From Planctomycetota bacterium (lineage in GTDB: Bacteria > Planctomycetota > Brocadiia > SM23-32), in the NCBI GenBank assembly GCA_018334735.1, contig JAGXLK010000001.1, positions 1 through 22,264 on the forward strand: a stretch of DNA of 22,264 nt. Direction: 5' to 3'. Shown here piece by piece: positions 14,273 through 22,264 of the stretch (position 1 is its first letter; every line of letters begins with the position of its first letter). Below the pieces are notes generated by a model. The model had not been told where the DNA came from. It was given only the letters and a program-made list of their open reading frames with translations, and searched no databases. A program made the translations under genes and the position numbers.

Positions 14273-15660
14273 CCCCGGGCATAGTCCTCCCGGCACCGAC
14301 GTTCAATATCCTCCGGGTCCTCGCCGAGTTCTTCCACCATTGCCGAGTGCATACGTCTTATTCGATCCGTGTGCTCGGGGTCTGCCGCGAGGTTATCGAA
14401 CTCCCCCGGATCGCTCTCCAGATTGTACAGCTCACGCTCCGGCCCGTGCTCTTCGTCCATTCGGTTGTGGTAGACGTATTTATGGGCCCCCTGGCGGAGC
14501 ATAGTGAAACCGGACGCGATATTGTGGGCGTAATATTCGCTGAGTGCCACATCCTTCCAATCCGTGTCGGCATCATCCATCCATTGCACCATCGAGTCGC
14601 CGTCCCAATCCGGGGGTGCTTCCGCTTCTGCCAGTCCCACGATTGTCTGAACCAGATCGACAAGAGAACAGGCTCCCTTGCGTCGCTGGCCTCCACTCCA
14701 ACGTTCCGGATAACGCACGATCAGGGGCACCCGGGCGGCGTGTTCGTACATGCAGTTTTTCCACCAGAGGCCATGATCCCCTTTATCTTCTCCGTGATCT
14801 GAGGTATAGATCACAACCGTATCCCGGGCCACATCGCTCGATTCGATTGCGTCGAGCAACTCGCCGATCAAATCGTCATACCAATCGACAAAAGCCCAGT
14901 AGAGGTCTCGCCCCTTCTGTACAGTATCGGCTTCCGTTTCAGTCAAACCGAATCCGTAGCGGAGATGCTTGTAATTTGTAGGGAGCTCTTCCAAAAAACC
15001 TTCCGGGATTTTCGGCATCGGCACCCGGCCCTTGTACTTTTCGTAGTACGGTTCAGGCACTATGAGGGGAAAATGCGGTGCCAGATGACCGACAAACAGG
15101 AAAAATGGCTCTTCCTGTTCCCCCTGATCACTCAGAAATTCCAGGGACTTGCTGTGAGCCGTACGATCATGGTTGAGTATGTAGGAATCGTCCCCCGCGT
15201 AGAACTTACTGGAGCGATTCTCCCAACTCTTGAAATTCGGCGAGGTATCATCCGCTTCACGCCGGACACCTGTCCCGCCTTTATGATGCTGGTTGCACGG
15301 GCCTTCGGGCAAAAGATCGATGAAACCGTACCGCCTCTGGGCGTCGTAATGTTGTTTGCCACACAGGAAAGGCCGGTAGCCGGCGCGGCGAAGAACCCGC
15401 GGTAAAGACGGGTATTCATCGGAGGGCAACCAGCAATTGTTGCTCCAGGCCCCGCACCGACTGATGTACTGGCCCGCAGTGAAACTCAGCCGTGATGGCA
15501 CACACAACGGCGAGTTGCAGTAGGCATCATCAAAAACAACCCCCTCCTCAGCCAGTCGGTCAAAATTTGGGGTATGTACCAGATCGTCGCCGTAACAGCC
15601 CATCACGGCGGGATCGTGCTCGTCGCTCATGATCATGACGATATTCGGTTGGTTCGACAT
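14260..15660 (-). CDS. type I sulfatase (formylglycine-dependent)
   Basis: The 466-residue protein carries the sulfatase signature CVPSRLSFTAG, with C53 as the residue converted to formylglycine and R57 stabilising it. The N-terminal IVMIMSDEH (7-15) and the later TSDHGEDKGDHG supply the calcium ligands. The family hydrolyses sulfate esters of sugars, choline or aryl compounds; the substrate cannot be told. No signal peptide is visible, so the enzyme may work in the cytoplasm. A formylglycine-generating enzyme is needed but is not in the window; anaerobic anSME enzymes also mature Cys-type sites. The start at ATG 15660 has GGAG six bases upstream. The stop of the sulfotransferase-like gene lies three bases before it, so the pair is translationally coupled. 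Confidence 0.92.
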   Translation of the reverse strand: MSNQPNIVMIMSDEHDPAVMGCYGDDLVHTPNFDRLAEEGVVFDDAYCNSPLCVPSRLSFTAGQYISRCGAWSNNCWLPSDEYPSLPRVLRRAGYRPFLCGKQHYDAQRRYGFIDLLPEGPCNQHHKGGTGVRREADDTSPNFKSWENRSSKFYAGDDSYILNHDRTAHSKSLEFLSDQGEQEEPFFLFVGHLAPHFPLIVPEPYYEKYKGRVPMPKIPEGFLEELPTNYKHLRYGFGLTETEADTVQKGRDLYWAFVDWYDDLIGELLDAIESSDVARDTVVIYTSDHGEDKGDHGLWWKNCMYEHAARVPLIVRYPERWSGGQRRKGACSLVDLVQTIVGLAEAEAPPDWDGDSMVQWMDDADTDWKDVALSEYYAHNIASGFTMLRQGAHKYVYHNRMDEEHGPERELYNLESDPGEFDNLAADPEHTDRIRRMHSAMVEELGEDPEDIERRCREDYARGYGR

Positions 15661-15663
15661 CGG

Positions 15664-16851
15664 TTACTCCAACGGCAAATCAGGCTCGATATGCAAATCC
15701 TCGGGTGGGGTGACCGGCACCTCCCGCATTTCCCCCAGCGCCTCGGTCTGGGGACAATGATCGTACGCGTAGCGGTAGGCCCGCGAAGAACCCTGAACAT
15801 ACTCCCAAACGATCTCACAGGCGGGAGTCACCTCGAAAACCCGTTTCCCCGCAGATTCGCAGATCATTGTGTTACCATTTGGCAGACGTTCGGCGCTCGA
15901 TGTATAGGACGAGTGGAATTGCTCTCCATTTTCATACACCCATTCGACTTTTTTGCGGACGGGGTCGATCTCCAGCACGTACGATCGGCCCGCGTGGCCC
16001 AGATCTTTCCAGGGTGAGGCCCCGTTATCGAAGACAAGGACATTTCCGGCGCCCGGCAGCTCTTTTGCAATCATGTACGGTTCGTGCTGGCCCGAGAGAC
16101 CACCAAAATAATCGCCGGAGTATTCCCACACCACGTTTCCGCTTTCGCGATCGATGAGATAGCTCGTGTCGAGATTGCGCGGACTGATCATCACGTTGCC
16201 GGGTCTGAAACGCTCATCTCCGTCATCAAAATGGCGGTTTTCGGGAAGCGCACGCACGGTATTGACATGGGTCCAATCGCAGATTGTGCTGTTGTAAGGC
16301 CCGGCGAACCATTCGGGAGAAGCGGTGATCCGATAATGATTGATATCCAGATGTTCATGGCTCATCCATTGCCAGACAACTTCACCATCTCGATCAACTT
16401 CAAGAACGGTATCGCCATAAATGGTCTGGCCCTGCCATAGAGGGTTATGAACTTTCTGCAGTGTTTCTTCGGGCACGGCATAGCGGCAAATCACAAGTGT
16501 ATTGCCGTTTTCCTTGCGGAAGACATCGTGGTGAGGTCCCAGGTATTCTTCGTGAGGAATCTGGTTCTCCGGGAAGTACTGCCAGACGAGTTCGCTATCC
16601 CAGTTGTATTCCTCAATGACTCCATCGGTGGCCATCATGTGACCCCGCTCGACAAGGAGACGACCGTTCTCCAGCAAGCGGGCACGTTGGACTTTGGCCT
16701 CGGTGGTGTCCGTTTGAAGAGTCCAGCCGTTCATTTCCCGGCCGTTCATATCAACTAAATGAACTCCCAGGCCACCCCACAAAATCGTGTAGCCATTATA
16801 GCACTTCTGGGGGCCATAGAGAGTCGTCCCCACCGGGTAAACTGTTCGCAT
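15664..16851 (-). CDS. arylsulfotransferase-like (ASST-type) beta-propeller protein
   Basis: The protein of about 395 residues is built of propeller blades with the ASST/PQQ-like phrases GPHHDVFRKENGNTLVIC, DTVLEVDRDGEVVWQW, DWTHVNTVRALPENR, SYLIDRESGNVVWEY, GQHEPYMIAKELPGAGNVLV and ERLPNGNTMICES. The recurrent histidines (HHD, DWTHVN, GQHE) are at positions expected for this family, in which one histidine carries the sulfuryl group during phenol-to-phenol transfer. Whether the protein transfers sulfate is unproven; many family members are uncharacterised. Classical members are periplasmic, but no signal peptide is seen here. ATG 16851 is chosen from GGAG seven bases upstream; the open frame extends 21 codons further without such a site. 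It is the first gene of the sulfatase operon. Confidence 0.75.
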   Translation of the reverse strand: MRTVYPVGTTLYGPQKCYNGYTILWGGLGVHLVDMNGREMNGWTLQTDTTEAKVQRARLLENGRLLVERGHMMATDGVIEEYNWDSELVWQYFPENQIPHEEYLGPHHDVFRKENGNTLVICRYAVPEETLQKVHNPLWQGQTIYGDTVLEVDRDGEVVWQWMSHEHLDINHYRITASPEWFAGPYNSTICDWTHVNTVRALPENRHFDDGDERFRPGNVMISPRNLDTSYLIDRESGNVVWEYSGDYFGGLSGQHEPYMIAKELPGAGNVLVFDNGASPWKDLGHAGRSYVLEIDPVRKKVEWVYENGEQFHSSYTSSAERLPNGNTMICESAGKRVFEVTPACEIVWEYVQGSSRAYRYAYDHCPQTEALGEMREVPVTPPEDLHIEPDLPLE

Positions 16852-17177
16852 TATCGATCTCCTTTTTCTCAAACACGATTTGTGTTCTGCATCTGCGGGT
16901 GTGTTATGACGCACCTGCAGCAGGACGTCAAGTGCGTTAGCCGATAACGGTTTTGAAGCGCAGTGGATTTGAACGCCGGAAAATGAAAAATTCTGTTATC
17001 CGCTGAAACCCCATTTTAGTGCAAGATATGCCACACTTGACTGTTTTATTCCCAACATATGGCCGTATGGTTTTCTTGCGCGTCAGAGGAACTGGCCCTA
17101 AAATGACCAAACGGGAACCGACTGAAAAGTTGGGGCCGCGGGAGAACAGCATTTGATTGGAAACTGGCGGAGGAAAT
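16852..17177. other. divergent intergenic region between the sulfatase operon and dnaE
   Basis: These 326 bases hold the predicted promoter of the minus-strand operon (16903-16931). For dnaE a TTGACT at 17037-17042 could serve as a -35 box, but no good -10 box follows at 16-18 bases. I see no RNA gene or repeat. Confidence 0.45.
16903..16931 (-). promoter_or_regulatory. predicted promoter of the arylsulfotransferase-like/sulfatase operon
   Basis: The minus strand has TTGACG (16931 down to 16926), a 17-base spacer and CATAAC (16908 down to 16903), matching consensus at five and four positions. The leader to the ATG at 16851 would be about 45 bases. Confidence 0.45.
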
Positions 17178-20100
17178 ATGGCTGATTTTTGCCACCTGCA
17201 CGTTCACACTGAATACAGCCTGCTGGACGGAGCTTGTCGAATCGACAAGGTTGCCGAAAAAGCAGTAGAAATGGGTATGCCGGCCGTTGCAATGACGGAC
17301 CACGGGAATATGTTCGGTGCCGTATCTTTCCATAAAACGATGAACAAGCACGGCGTAAAACCGATCATAGGCTACGAAGGGTACCTCACTCTGGGAAACC
17401 GCACCGATAGATCGTATGGAGGCGGGCAACAGGATCTGTATCATCTTACACTGCTGGCACGCAACCAGACCGGATATCAGAATCTTCTCAAACTGACCAG
17501 TCTTGCCTATACGGAAGGACTTTATTACAAACCTCGAATGGATCAGGAACTCCTCGAGAATTGCGCTGAGGGAATCATTTGCCTGACAGGTTGCTTGAAA
17601 AGCCGGCTTAACGATCTTCTCCTGGCGGATGCTCCGGACGAAGCACGGAAATGGCTCGCGGAAATGCAGGGCATTTTCGGCCCGGAGTATTTCTTTGTTG
17701 AGATCCAGGACCATGGCCTTGAGGAACAACAACGGGTCCTTCCGAAAGCCGTGCAAATGGCCCGGGATATGGACATACCGATTGTGGCCACCAATGACTC
17801 TCACTACCTCGAAGCCAAAGACCGGGAAGCCCATGACGTTCTGCTCTGCATAAGCACCCGCAGTACTCTGGACGACCCCGACCGTTTTCGCATGGACAGC
17901 GGCGAGATTTATTTCAAAAGTCCTGAAGAAATGGCCGAGCGTTTTTCGGACTATCCTGATGCTTTGAGCAACACGTTACGAATCGCGGAAATATGCGAAG
18001 TCCAACTCGACGAAAGTCCAAAATTCCCCGCCTTTGAACGGGGAGATATCGATGACAATGCCAAACACCTCCGCGAACTTGTCCATCAAGGTCTGGAAGG
18101 CAGATACGGCAGCATCCCTGACGAGATGGAGGAAAGGCTGAATCACGAACTCGACATCATCGAGCAAATGGGCTATGTCGACTATTTCTTGATTGTGTGG
18201 GATTTTGTCCGTTTCGCCCGGGAAGAAGAAATACCCGTCGGCATGAGGGGAAGTGGTTCATCCAGTGTCGTGGCTCATGCGCTCGGTCTCACAGATTTCA
18301 ACCCGATGGATTATGATCTGATTTTCAGTCGGTTTCTTGATCCCGAGCGCCGGGAGCAACCCGATATCGATATCGATCTCTGCGAGCGGCGGCGGGAAGA
18401 AGTCATCGATTACGTGCGGCAGCAATATGGCGAAAACAGCACCGCACAGATCATTACGTTCGGGACCCTGATGGCCCGCAACTGCGTTCGAGACGTCGGC
18501 CGGGTGCTCGATATCTCTCTGGATAAAGTCGACGGTCTTGCAAAGATGATCCCCACCGGTCCGGGCTATACGCTCGAAAAAGGACTGGAAGAAGCCCCTG
18601 AGTTGCGGAAAAAAGCCCGCAACGATGAAGACGTGGAACAACTCCTTGAGTACGCTCTTCAACTGGAAGGTTTGCCGCGTCACGCCAGCACCCACGCCGC
18701 GGGTGTTGTCATCGCTGACAAACCACTCTGGGAACTTGTCCCACTCTATAAATCTGGCGATGGGGCTGTGATGACCCAGTGGGCAATGGATGATCTTGAG
18801 AAAATGGGAATGCTGAAGATGGATTTTTTGGGCCTCAATACACTTACCATCATTCAGCAAACCCTTGATCTGATCGAAGACGGTGGGGAGACGCCCCCCG
18901 ATCTTGACGCCGCTGAACTGGATCTGGAGGACGAACAGACTTACAAACTGCTTGGGGAAGGTCGTACAAAAGGGGTTTTCCAGTTCGGCAGTCAGGGAAT
19001 GCAGCAGCTGTTGCGACGTCTCCAACCGAACTGCATGGAAGATCTTATCGCCGTTGTTGCCCTTTACCGACCGGGCCCGCTCAAAAGCGGAATGGTCGAA
19101 GATTTTATCGACCGAAAACACGGGCGCGCCCAAATCGAATATCCTCATCCCGATTTTGAACCCGTGCTCAAACCCACCTATGGGGTCATCGTCTATCAAG
19201 AACAAATCATGCGAATGGCCCATGAGATCGCGGGGATGAGCATGGCCCAGGCCCTGACGATGATCAAGGCCATCAGTAAGAAAAAAGCCAGTGTTATTGA
19301 CAAAGCGAGTCAGGACTTTATCGACGGCGCTGTGAAAAACGGCCTCGATCGCGATACCGCCACTAACATCTACGAACTGATCAGCCATTTTGCCGGCTAC
19401 GGGTTCAACAAAGCCCATGCCTCTGCTTATGCTTTTGTTGCCTACCGGACTGCTTTTCTTAAAGCCCATTATCCCACAGAGTTTATGGCCGGCAGCATTT
19501 CCTGTGAAATGGGCGATACCGATAAGGTCGTGGGCCTGATGGAAGAATGCAAAAGTCTCGGGATTGAAGTCCTGCCACCGGATATCAACGAAAGCAAAGT
19601 AGATTTTACTGTCATTGAAGACGGGACAATCCGTTTCGGATTTGGAGCGGTCAAAAACGTCGGCACGGGAGCCGCCGAATGTATTATTGAAGAAAGGCAG
19701 AAAAACGGGCCATACCGAAGCATCTTCGAATTCTGTGAACGCGTAGATCCTCATCAGGTAGGCAAAGGTGCCGTTGAAGCACTCATGAAAGGCGGTTGTT
19801 TTGACGAGTTACCGGGACGGCGTTCCCAGCAGCTCGCCGTCCTTGAGCGCGCAATAAAAGCCGGCGCAAAAGCCCAGCAGAATCGGGCCATGGGACAAAC
19901 GGGTCTCTTCGGGAAAGACGATATAGACCCGGAGACCCGGGCCGAGCTCAATCTTCCCGATTCTCCCCCCTACTCGCCGATGAAACTGGCAAAACAAGAA
20001 TCCGAGGCGCTTGGACTCTACGTCCGCCACGATCCCCTCCAGGAACACCGGGCCAGACTCCGACGTCTCACCAGTAACACCAGCGACCAGCTCGAGGCTA

Positions 20101-20654
20101 TGGAAGATAACACCCGCGTCGTGGTCGGGGGCATCGTCGAAAATATCAAAAAACGTCGGCTCAAAGATAAACGTCAGATGGCGGTTTTGAAAGTCCTTGA
20201 TGTAAAAGGCACGCTTGAGTGTGTGTTATGGCCGGAAACCCGGGAAGAACACGAAGACCTGATTAATTCGGAGGACGTGCTGCTGTTCCGGGGACAGGTT
20301 AGCCAACGGCGTGGCACAAGTGTGATAATCGATGATGTGCTTCCACTACAACGCGCCGCTGAACGTCTCGTCGGCGCTGTCCTTGTCCAAATCCCCTGCC
20401 GGGAAGCCGGAAGACCTCTCTGGACAGATCTCCAGGATGTTTTTGCCCGCAGCGAAGGGCAAATTCCCGTGTATTTTGATCTTGTCGGAGATGATATGAC
20501 ACTTCGTTGCGAAAAATCCAGGGGTAATGGCGTCGCCGCATCGGAACGGCTCGCCGCCGAGATAGAAGATTTACTGGGGGAAGGGACCGTATTCTTCAGC
20601 ATCGAAACCGACAAATCCAAAAAAAGATCAAAAAAACAGAAAGGAACGGGATGA
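17178..20654 (+). CDS. dnaE: DNA polymerase III subunit alpha
   Basis: The 1158-residue protein is the replicative polymerase of the bacterial replisome, matching the normal length of about 1160. An N-terminal PHP domain starts with HLHVHTEYSLLDGA (6-19). The palm has PDIDID (395-400) and MDFLGLNTLT with D549 as the third catalytic aspartate. NKAHASAYAFVAYRTAF lies at the fingers end. QTGLF (907-911) fits the sliding-clamp-binding pentapeptide. An OB-fold occupies about 977-1055. The tail is Lys-rich. The PHP metal ligands (H8, H10, D17, H42, E67, H89, C139, D207, H209) all appear intact, suggesting an active proofreading exonuclease. ATG 17178 follows GGAGG; an upstream TTG frame lacks a site. 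Its stop overlaps the ruvC start. Confidence 0.97.
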   Translation: MADFCHLHVHTEYSLLDGACRIDKVAEKAVEMGMPAVAMTDHGNMFGAVSFHKTMNKHGVKPIIGYEGYLTLGNRTDRSYGGGQQDLYHLTLLARNQTGYQNLLKLTSLAYTEGLYYKPRMDQELLENCAEGIICLTGCLKSRLNDLLLADAPDEARKWLAEMQGIFGPEYFFVEIQDHGLEEQQRVLPKAVQMARDMDIPIVATNDSHYLEAKDREAHDVLLCISTRSTLDDPDRFRMDSGEIYFKSPEEMAERFSDYPDALSNTLRIAEICEVQLDESPKFPAFERGDIDDNAKHLRELVHQGLEGRYGSIPDEMEERLNHELDIIEQMGYVDYFLIVWDFVRFAREEEIPVGMRGSGSSSVVAHALGLTDFNPMDYDLIFSRFLDPERREQPDIDIDLCERRREEVIDYVRQQYGENSTAQIITFGTLMARNCVRDVGRVLDISLDKVDGLAKMIPTGPGYTLEKGLEEAPELRKKARNDEDVEQLLEYALQLEGLPRHASTHAAGVVIADKPLWELVPLYKSGDGAVMTQWAMDDLEKMGMLKMDFLGLNTLTIIQQTLDLIEDGGETPPDLDAAELDLEDEQTYKLLGEGRTKGVFQFGSQGMQQLLRRLQPNCMEDLIAVVALYRPGPLKSGMVEDFIDRKHGRAQIEYPHPDFEPVLKPTYGVIVYQEQIMRMAHEIAGMSMAQALTMIKAISKKKASVIDKASQDFIDGAVKNGLDRDTATNIYELISHFAGYGFNKAHASAYAFVAYRTAFLKAHYPTEFMAGSISCEMGDTDKVVGLMEECKSLGIEVLPPDINESKVDFTVIEDGTIRFGFGAVKNVGTGAAECIIEERQKNGPYRSIFEFCERVDPHQVGKGAVEALMKGGCFDELPGRRSQQLAVLERAIKAGAKAQQNRAMGQTGLFGKDDIDPETRAELNLPDSPPYSPMKLAKQESEALGLYVRHDPLQEHRARLRRLTSNTSDQLEAMEDNTRVVVGGIVENIKKRRLKDKRQMAVLKVLDVKGTLECVLWPETREEHEDLINSEDVLLFRGQVSQRRGTSVIIDDVLPLQRAAERLVGAVLVQIPCREAGRPLWTDLQDVFARSEGQIPVYFDLVGDDMTLRCEKSRGNGVAASERLAAEIEDLLGEGTVFFSIETDKSKKRSKKQKGTG

Positions 20655-21136
20655 GAGTCCTCGGGGTCGACCCAGGAACCCGAATTTGCGGCTACGGAAT
20701 CATTGAGGCCAATGGCGCCGACCTCAAAGCGGTCGACTACGGTGTTGTAAAAGCTTCGAAAAAAGAATCGCTGGCGCAAAGGCTTCAAATAATCCATACA
20801 GCCTTGAAGACAATAATTGAGAAACATAAGCCAGATGTCGTCGCCGTTGAAGGTGCCTTCTACGGAGTGAATGCGCGCACGGCCATCAAAATCGGGGAAG
20901 CCCGAGGGGTTGCCCTGCTAGCCGCAACATCAGCCGATCTGGAAGCTGCCGAATATCCACCGGCGACCGTCAAAAAAGCTGTCGCAGGTAATGGACGGGC
21001 GCAAAAATCCCAGGTCCAGAAAATGGTTCAGATCGAATTGTCTTTGCCCGAACTTCCTTCTCCCCAGGACGCCTCCGATGCTCTCGCCATCGCCATCTGT
21101 CACTGTCATCGGCAACGATTTAAAGACCTAACCTGA
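20651..21136 (+). CDS. ruvC: Holliday junction endonuclease RuvC
   Basis: The 161-residue protein has the RuvC/RNase H-like fold. Catalytic acids are D7 in VLGVDPGTRICGYGI, E67 in VAVEGAFYG, and D140 and D143 in PQDASDALAIAICH, the complete set for two-metal cleavage of four-way junctions with RuvAB. Length fits the family (about 160-175). The start codon overlaps the dnaE stop in an ATGA arrangement, so it is translated by coupling from the dnaE message. No ruvA or ruvB follows; the next gene is convergent and abuts it exactly. Pairing with dnaE instead of ruvAB is less common and may mark the lineage. Confidence 0.95.
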   Translation: MRVLGVDPGTRICGYGIIEANGADLKAVDYGVVKASKKESLAQRLQIIHTALKTIIEKHKPDVVAVEGAFYGVNARTAIKIGEARGVALLAATSADLEAAEYPPATVKKAVAGNGRAQKSQVQKMVQIELSLPELPSPQDASDALAIAICHCHRQRFKDLT

Positions 21137-21804
21137 TTACATCTCTGCTACGGCATCTCGCACAGCCAGGCCGAATTCTTCGGCACTTTCCGGGCCATCT
21201 GCCGTGATGATGCGCCCGTCCTTTTCCACAGCTGCCCCTGTATACTCCGCGCCTTTTGCCTTGAGCGTCTCCGAAACGCTCTTGTAACATGTTGCCTTTT
21301 TCCCTTCCAGCAAACCGGCGTTCGCGAGAATAGCTGGCGCAATGCAGATTGCTCCGACAATACTACCTGCTTCGTACGAAAAATTGGCAATGTTGTGAGC
21401 CTTCTCATCCTCGAAATAGGTCTTGGCTCCACTCCCGCCGACAAAAATGACTGCGTCATAGCCACCAGCCGCGATATCTTCCAGGGCCACATCAGGGGTT
21501 ACTTTGACCTTGCCCAGCATGCCAACGGCTTCGGATGTCTCTCGGGATGCGATAACAATTTTGCCCCTGCCTCCTGGAAAATTCTTTTCGGCTGCGCAAA
21601 CTCTTCGTCACGGAAATTATTCGGAGCTATAACCATCAAAATTGCTTTGTCTTCAAGCATTACACTTTTGTCCATGTCTTTCTCCCTGGCTTCCGATGAA
21701 CCGTCCCCGCCTTTCGAACAAGCTCCAACTATCACAATAAAAGCACACGCCAAACAAAACAACAAAACGGTTCTAATCTTTTGCATTGATGTGATTCTCG
21801 TCAT
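21137..21804 (-). pseudogene. DJ-1/PfpI-family lipoprotein gene with a frameshift
   Basis: Frame one starts at ATG 21804 (GAGGAG, spacer 9) with a lipoprotein signal: a basic N-terminus, a hydrophobic helix and the lipobox VGAC, so the protein would be attached to a membrane. It continues with the first DJ-1 strand, AILMVIAPNNFRDEEFAQPK, then breaks at the A-run at 21559-21562 and stops at 21499. The other frame resumes exactly there (KIVIASRETSEAVGMLG) and gives the rest of the domain, DAVIFVGGSGA and the nucleophile-elbow Cys in GAICIAPAILANAG, to the stop at 21137. One inserted base, or a one-base backward slip on AAAA, restores a full protein of about 220 residues. Natural mutation, sequencing error and slippage are all possible. 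The family includes proteases, chaperones and glyoxalases. Confidence 0.8.
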
Positions 21805-21879
21805 CCTGATTTGCTCCTCACAGGGAAAATGGTTTTGGGCTCTTTTCAAATGCTGCGAAGGAAATCGTGCTTGAGGCAC

Positions 21880-22194
21880 TCAGTGTTTATCTTCCTCGTT
21901 TTCCTTTTCTTTACCTTGCTCGCTTTTTTCCGCCTCAACGACCGCCTCGGCCGTTTCCGCCATCTCCCCCACACGGTGGGAAACGAGGGCCACGACCTCC
22001 TCAGTTCCCCGCTCATCCAGTTCCTGAATCAATTCCTGAACCTTGGCTGGTTCACCGCGTATGGTGTACAGAATCATGTCGCCCCTGCGATATGCCTGCA
22101 GGCCCTCAGAAACATCAAGCGGTGAGTACAAAGGCACTAGAGAAACGCTGCTGTCTTGCCTCTCGTCAGCTTCGGAATTCTTTTCTTGGGCCAT
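21880..22194 (-). CDS. small acidic protein of unknown function
   Basis: I do not recognise this 104-residue protein. A folded core of about 50 residues (GLQAYRRGDMILYTIRG, then AKVQELIQELDERG) is followed by a long, highly charged Glu/Lys-rich helical tail ending in DKH, which may be coiled or disordered. It has no signal peptide or membrane helix. The ATG at 22194 has only a weak ribosome-binding sequence. It lies 75 bases upstream of the DJ-1 lipoprotein gene on the same strand and may share its transcript. A TATACT box on the minus strand at 22242-22237 could be the -10 element, with the -35 at or beyond the edge of the window. Confidence 0.55.
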   Translation of the reverse strand: MAQEKNSEADERQDSSVSLVPLYSPLDVSEGLQAYRRGDMILYTIRGEPAKVQELIQELDERGTEEVVALVSHRVGEMAETAEAVVEAEKSEQGKEKENEEDKH

Positions 22195-22264
22195 TTTACT
22201 TCTGCGGAATAAAAATATTGATTTCCGGGGTGGGTAAGTATACTATCTAAAGAAACCTTGATTA

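Noticed and set aside
16955..16985. tRNA-like T-loop (TTCAAATCC on the minus strand)
   Set aside because: The flanking bases do not pair into a T-stem and no acceptor or anticodon stem can be built.
18258..19754. 498-codon open frame on the minus strand inside dnaE
   Set aside because: It lies wholly antisense to a well-supported polymerase gene and shows no recognisable motif; a shadow of dnaE codon bias.

Overview
The window reads as a piece of a bacterial chromosome of moderate GC with long intergenic spaces, frequent hairpins and a carbohydrate and sulfate-ester enzyme set. Five-bladed beta-propeller glycosidase-like proteins, Gfo/Idh/MocA oxidoreductases, a neutral-ceramidase-like protein, a secreted parallel beta-helix protein, a sulfatase and an arylsulfotransferase-like propeller together suggest an uncultured member of the PVC superphylum (Kiritimatiellota/Lentisphaerota/Planctomycetota-like) or a neighbouring phylum such as Hydrogenedentota. 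That placement is inferred from gene content only.

Layout. 1-213: the C-terminus of a membrane protein and a possible 26-codon ORF. 493-2304 (minus): a glycosidase-like propeller gene downstream of a ceramidase-like gene that has lost its middle and is out of frame (pseudogene). 2525-4430 (minus): a B12-binding-type radical SAM protein overlapping a small membrane-anchored protein. 4741-7820: a four-helix membrane protein, a convergent 86-residue protein with a good promoter, an isoprenylcysteine/phospholipid-methyltransferase-like membrane protein, and an M23-type metallopeptidase without a visible signal peptide. 7821-9073: a 1.25 kb gene-free stretch packed with palindromes and short repeats. 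9074-12305 (minus): a TIM-barrel sugar isomerase/epimerase and a Gfo/Idh oxidoreductase in one operon, another palindrome-rich gap, and a second propeller glycosidase-like gene. 12500-13675: a divergent second Gfo/Idh oxidoreductase preceded by a 25-bp palindrome. 13778-14272: a collapsed beta-helix protein. 14260-16851 (minus): a tightly coupled arylsulfotransferase-like and sulfatase pair. 17178-21136: dnaE followed by ruvC with an ATGA overlap. 21137-22194 (minus): a DJ-1/PfpI-like lipoprotein gene interrupted by a frameshift and an unrecognised small acidic protein.

How the genes may work together. The propellers, the two dehydrogenases, the isomerase, the sulfatase and the sulfotransferase-like protein would fit processing of (sulfated) glycans followed by oxidation and isomerisation of the released sugars. 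No transporter, SusC/D pair or dedicated regulator is visible, so this is a guess from co-location. The dnaE-ruvC block is housekeeping.

The least ordinary signals are two genes that kept both ends but lost their middles (1575-2304 and 13778-14272, the latter with a palindrome at the junction), the slippery A-run frameshift in the DJ-1 gene, the palindrome islands, and the unusual active-site residues in the Gfo/Idh proteins. I saw no CRISPR array, tRNA, rRNA, insertion sequence or convincing new defence system.
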